Part shown: positions 62,079 to 64,000 of the stretch, in pieces
How positions within the stretch are numbered: the stretch's first letter is position 1
How the letters are laid out: each line of letters starts with the position of its first letter
Origin: Actinomycetales bacterium
GTDB lineage: Bacteria; Actinomycetota; Actinomycetes; Mycobacteriales; Micromonosporaceae
Direction: 5' to 3'
NCBI GenBank assembly: GCA_002919305.1
Contig: PKFB01000021.1
Coordinates: 124,001 to 188,000, forward strand
Length of the DNA: 64,000 nt
The notes under the pieces: generated by a model
What the model saw: only the letters and a program-made list of their open reading frames with translations
What the model was told of the DNA's origin: nothing
Databases searched by the model: none
Program-made: the position numbers and the translations under genes

Positions 62079-63586
62079 CTCATCTGGGTCCGGGCCGAAG
62101 GCGGTAGCGCCCCGTCTTCGACGTCCGACACTGTCGGGCTCTCCGTCATGGGCCGCACTGTCGGGCGCGGCGTTTGTCCACCCACCGGAGCCGTGGCCCG
62201 AAATACCCCTAGGAAGGGTGCTTCGCGCCTCGCAGGGTCGAACGCTTTCGCGGGCTTGAACGCTTCGGTGCCCTGTCGTGGGCTTGCTCGACGATGTCAG
62301 CCCACTCCGTTTCACGGTGGGGTGAGGGAACGCGTCGGCACGGCCTGCCCTTGAAACCCAACCCGCGCGTGGTCAAGACGAACGGGCCGCTACCGACCAG
62401 TCTTATCGAAGTATCAGATAATGCGTCAGCTGCCCGGCCCAGCCTCGCCTAAATTTAAGGTTCTTCTGATGGAGACCACGCGGCCATCGGGAATTGACCG
62501 TCGGGTTCCATGCCAGGCACCGACCGTCGTGGGGGGATTTTCAAAACCTATCCCATCGTCGCTCAGAACACCGTCGGCTGCTTCTGCGAATAAGGCGTGG
62601 TGTGCCCTCACGGGACCTCCCGCGAGGGCACGGTGGAGCCATGAACAGTTCGCGGTTCATGACGGCGAGGTGGAAGAACGAACGGCCCCTGAGCAGGGAG
62701 CACTGAGGAACGGACTTCATGTGGTAGGGCGGTTCTTCAGGCCCCAGGGCCTGCCCTTCAAGACATAGGGTTGCTCTTCAGGGCATAGGGCGGGCAGCGC
62801 CTCACAGAGGTAGTTCACCGTACGCAACGGGCCCGTCTGCCCGCTACGACCGCCCTGCTCGATCCGCATGAGCGATCTGCCCTGATGAGCAACCCCTGCC
62901 GCCGCCATTCGTTTTTCTTTACCCCTGCCCCGCGAACAGTTTCCTCCGAAACATTTCGCGACTCTCTGTAATTACATGCGATTACATAGAACTGTCGAGA
63001 ATGCCCTGGGGTACGCGCGCCAGAAAGAAAAGGGTCTGTGATCATGTAAAACCAACACGGCGCGTGTGAAATGAGTGACAGAACAGCGAAAGTTACCGCG
63101 GGATCACGGTAAAGTAGTTTCGGACGGAACAGGACTCGACCGGCATCGAGGACATCCGCTGTTCTGCTCGGCAGCGGTGGGGATATCGGTGGGGAGGATA
63201 TCGCCCCGACTACGGAACAGCGGCGCCGTGTCGGCCGATCAGCTGCCGGGGGCGATCGGCGTACACGGTGAACACAGGCCGGGCACGGTGCCACTCAACG
63301 CACGTTCAACACGCCCATTGTTGGAACCGAACGCTCCGCCAATCCGATTCGGCGTACCCCCTCAATGATCCATCTACTCACCAGAAGCCATGACCCGGCC
63401 GCCGTATCGCTCGGCCGTGGGTTCTCAAGACAGATCACGACGCTGGCTGCTTACGCCGAATGCACACGCCGGATGGCCGGGAAGCTGGTCAAACCGGTGG
63501 GTAATGGATCGAGACGGCGGGTACTCGACCGGTGGGCCGTCGGGTCACATGGGCGGTCGGGCACGTCGAAGTGAAGGTGGGTCACG
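62079..63586. other. Long intergenic region with a stable hairpin
   Basis: About 1.5 kb without a convincing gene. A stable hairpin lies at 62602-62631. Repeated words such as CTTCAGGGCATAGGG occur at about 62750-62790. The remainder contains only non-coding frames. Confidence 0.4.
62602..62631. terminator. Stable hairpin, possible terminator
   Basis: GTGCCCTC(A)CGGGA and TCCCG(C)GAGGGCAC, with one mismatch and a 2-nt loop. There is no T-tract on either strand. Confidence 0.4.
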
Positions 63587-64000
63587 GTGCATCTGGTTCA
63601 ACCACGACATCACATCTCGCTCCAGGACTACGAGAATGTCGCCACCTTGAGTGTCACCGTCCGCGATCTGCGGCAGGAAGTCAGCAACCTGATCCCCACG
63701 CTGGGAAACCGTCGGGTGTGGATGGTGAACAGCACCGCCCGCGGGGGTGGCGTGGCCGAGATGATGCCTCCCCTGATCACTCTGATGCGGGACCTGGGGG
63801 TTGAGGCGAACTGGCTGGTGATGGATGTCGCGGACCCCGCGTTCTTCCGACTCACCAAACGGATTCACAACATGATCCATGGTGAGGGAGCCACCCACGT
63901 AGACGACGCCGACCGGCAGCTGTATGACCAGATCAGCCAGCACACCGCCGACGCGCTGGAGCAGTATGTGTCCCCGGGAGACGTGCTGGTAATCCACGAT
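63587..64000 (+). CDS. Trehalose synthase (TreT-type, GT4 glycosyltransferase), N-terminal part
   Basis: The frame runs open off the right edge, and 138 codons are seen. Residues VWMVNSTARGGGVAEMMPPLITLMRDLGVEANWLV (split across the donor-site loop) and FFRLTKRIHNMIHGEG match the start of TreT-like trehalose glycosyltransferring synthases, which couple NDP-glucose and glucose. The GTG start at 63587 follows GAAGGTGGG. The remainder lies beyond the window, so the assignment is to the family only. Confidence 0.8.
   Translation, partial: MHLVQPRHHISLQDYENVATLSVTVRDLRQEVSNLIPTLGNRRVWMVNSTARGGGVAEMMPPLITLMRDLGVEANWLVMDVADPAFFRLTKRIHNMIHGEGATHVDDADRQLYDQISQHTADALEQYVSPGDVLVIHD

Noticed and set aside
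62815-63294. Minus-strand frame of 159 codons in the region before the trehalose synthase gene
   Set aside because: Composition is not gene-like (many Arg, Ser and Cys), no ribosome site, no recognised family.
1-64000. CRISPR arrays, prophage genes, integrases or complete insertion sequences
   Set aside because: I found no regularly spaced repeats with spacers, no integrase or transposase with an intact catalytic domain, and no flanking inverted-repeat pairs of the IS kind.

Overview
The window is high-GC chromosomal DNA from a filamentous-type actinomycete (Actinomycetota). The evidence is dense coding on both strands, many GTG starts with GGAGG-type ribosome sites, a small bacterial SRP RNA next to dnaX, a subtilisin-inhibitor (SSI) protein, a secreted GH12-CBM2 cellulase behind a CelR-type box, ECF sigma factors and XRE-TPR regulators. 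The genus cannot be fixed from sequence alone.

Layout. 1-2.3 kb: 3' truncated dnaX, SRP RNA and tRNA-Ser(GGA). 2.2-3.1 kb: non-coding, with a possible TnpB zinc-ribbon remnant. 3.2-4.4 kb: NlpC/P60 hydrolase behind a c-di-AMP riboswitch. 4.7-9.7 kb: sugar ABC operon (ATPase, lipoprotein, two permeases, one with an unusual extracytoplasmic insert). 10.2-12.7 kb: tRNA-Ser(CGA), a DJ-1/PfpI protein, a VOC protein and deoD. 12.8-18.5 kb: MacB-type efflux operon with adaptor and lipoprotein, divergent from an OmpR-type two-component pair. 18.6-26.8 kb: tadA with its partner gene, a small membrane protein, prephenate dehydrogenase, M48 and DUF885 metallopeptidases and a beta-lactamase-fold protein.

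27.0-37.3 kb is the most unusual region. Two tandem EccC-like ATPases without membrane segments and with degraded Walker motifs are followed by an 887-aa FtsK/SpoIIIE-type ATPase, a coiled-coil membrane protein and an 86-aa helical-hairpin protein of WXG100-like size. Two divergent paralogous XRE-TPR regulators follow. No eccB, eccD, eccE or mycP is present. I read it as a reduced or divergent type VII-secretion-like system. A 165-aa protein at 58.5-59.0 kb may be related to the 86-aa protein.

37.6-50.2 kb: FAD oxidoreductase with a SigJ-like ECF factor, SSI inhibitor, GT39-like membrane glycosyltransferase, HtrA-like protease, TetR with a divergent aldo/keto reductase, site-2 protease, SDR, and CelR-box GH12-CBM2 endoglucanase. 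50.4-57.8 kb: VOC protein, orphan LuxR helix-turn-helix, a Cys/His repeat protein behind an SOS-type LexA box, an FMN reductase and ABM-monooxygenase pair behind a SoxR/MerR-like promoter, an Mrr-like membrane protein, and an ECF42-type sigma factor with its YCII (DGPF) partner. 58-64 kb: sparse region with the 165-aa protein, rtcB, an SRPBCC protein and the start of a TreT-like trehalose synthase cut by the window end.

No intact transposon, prophage or CRISPR array was seen.
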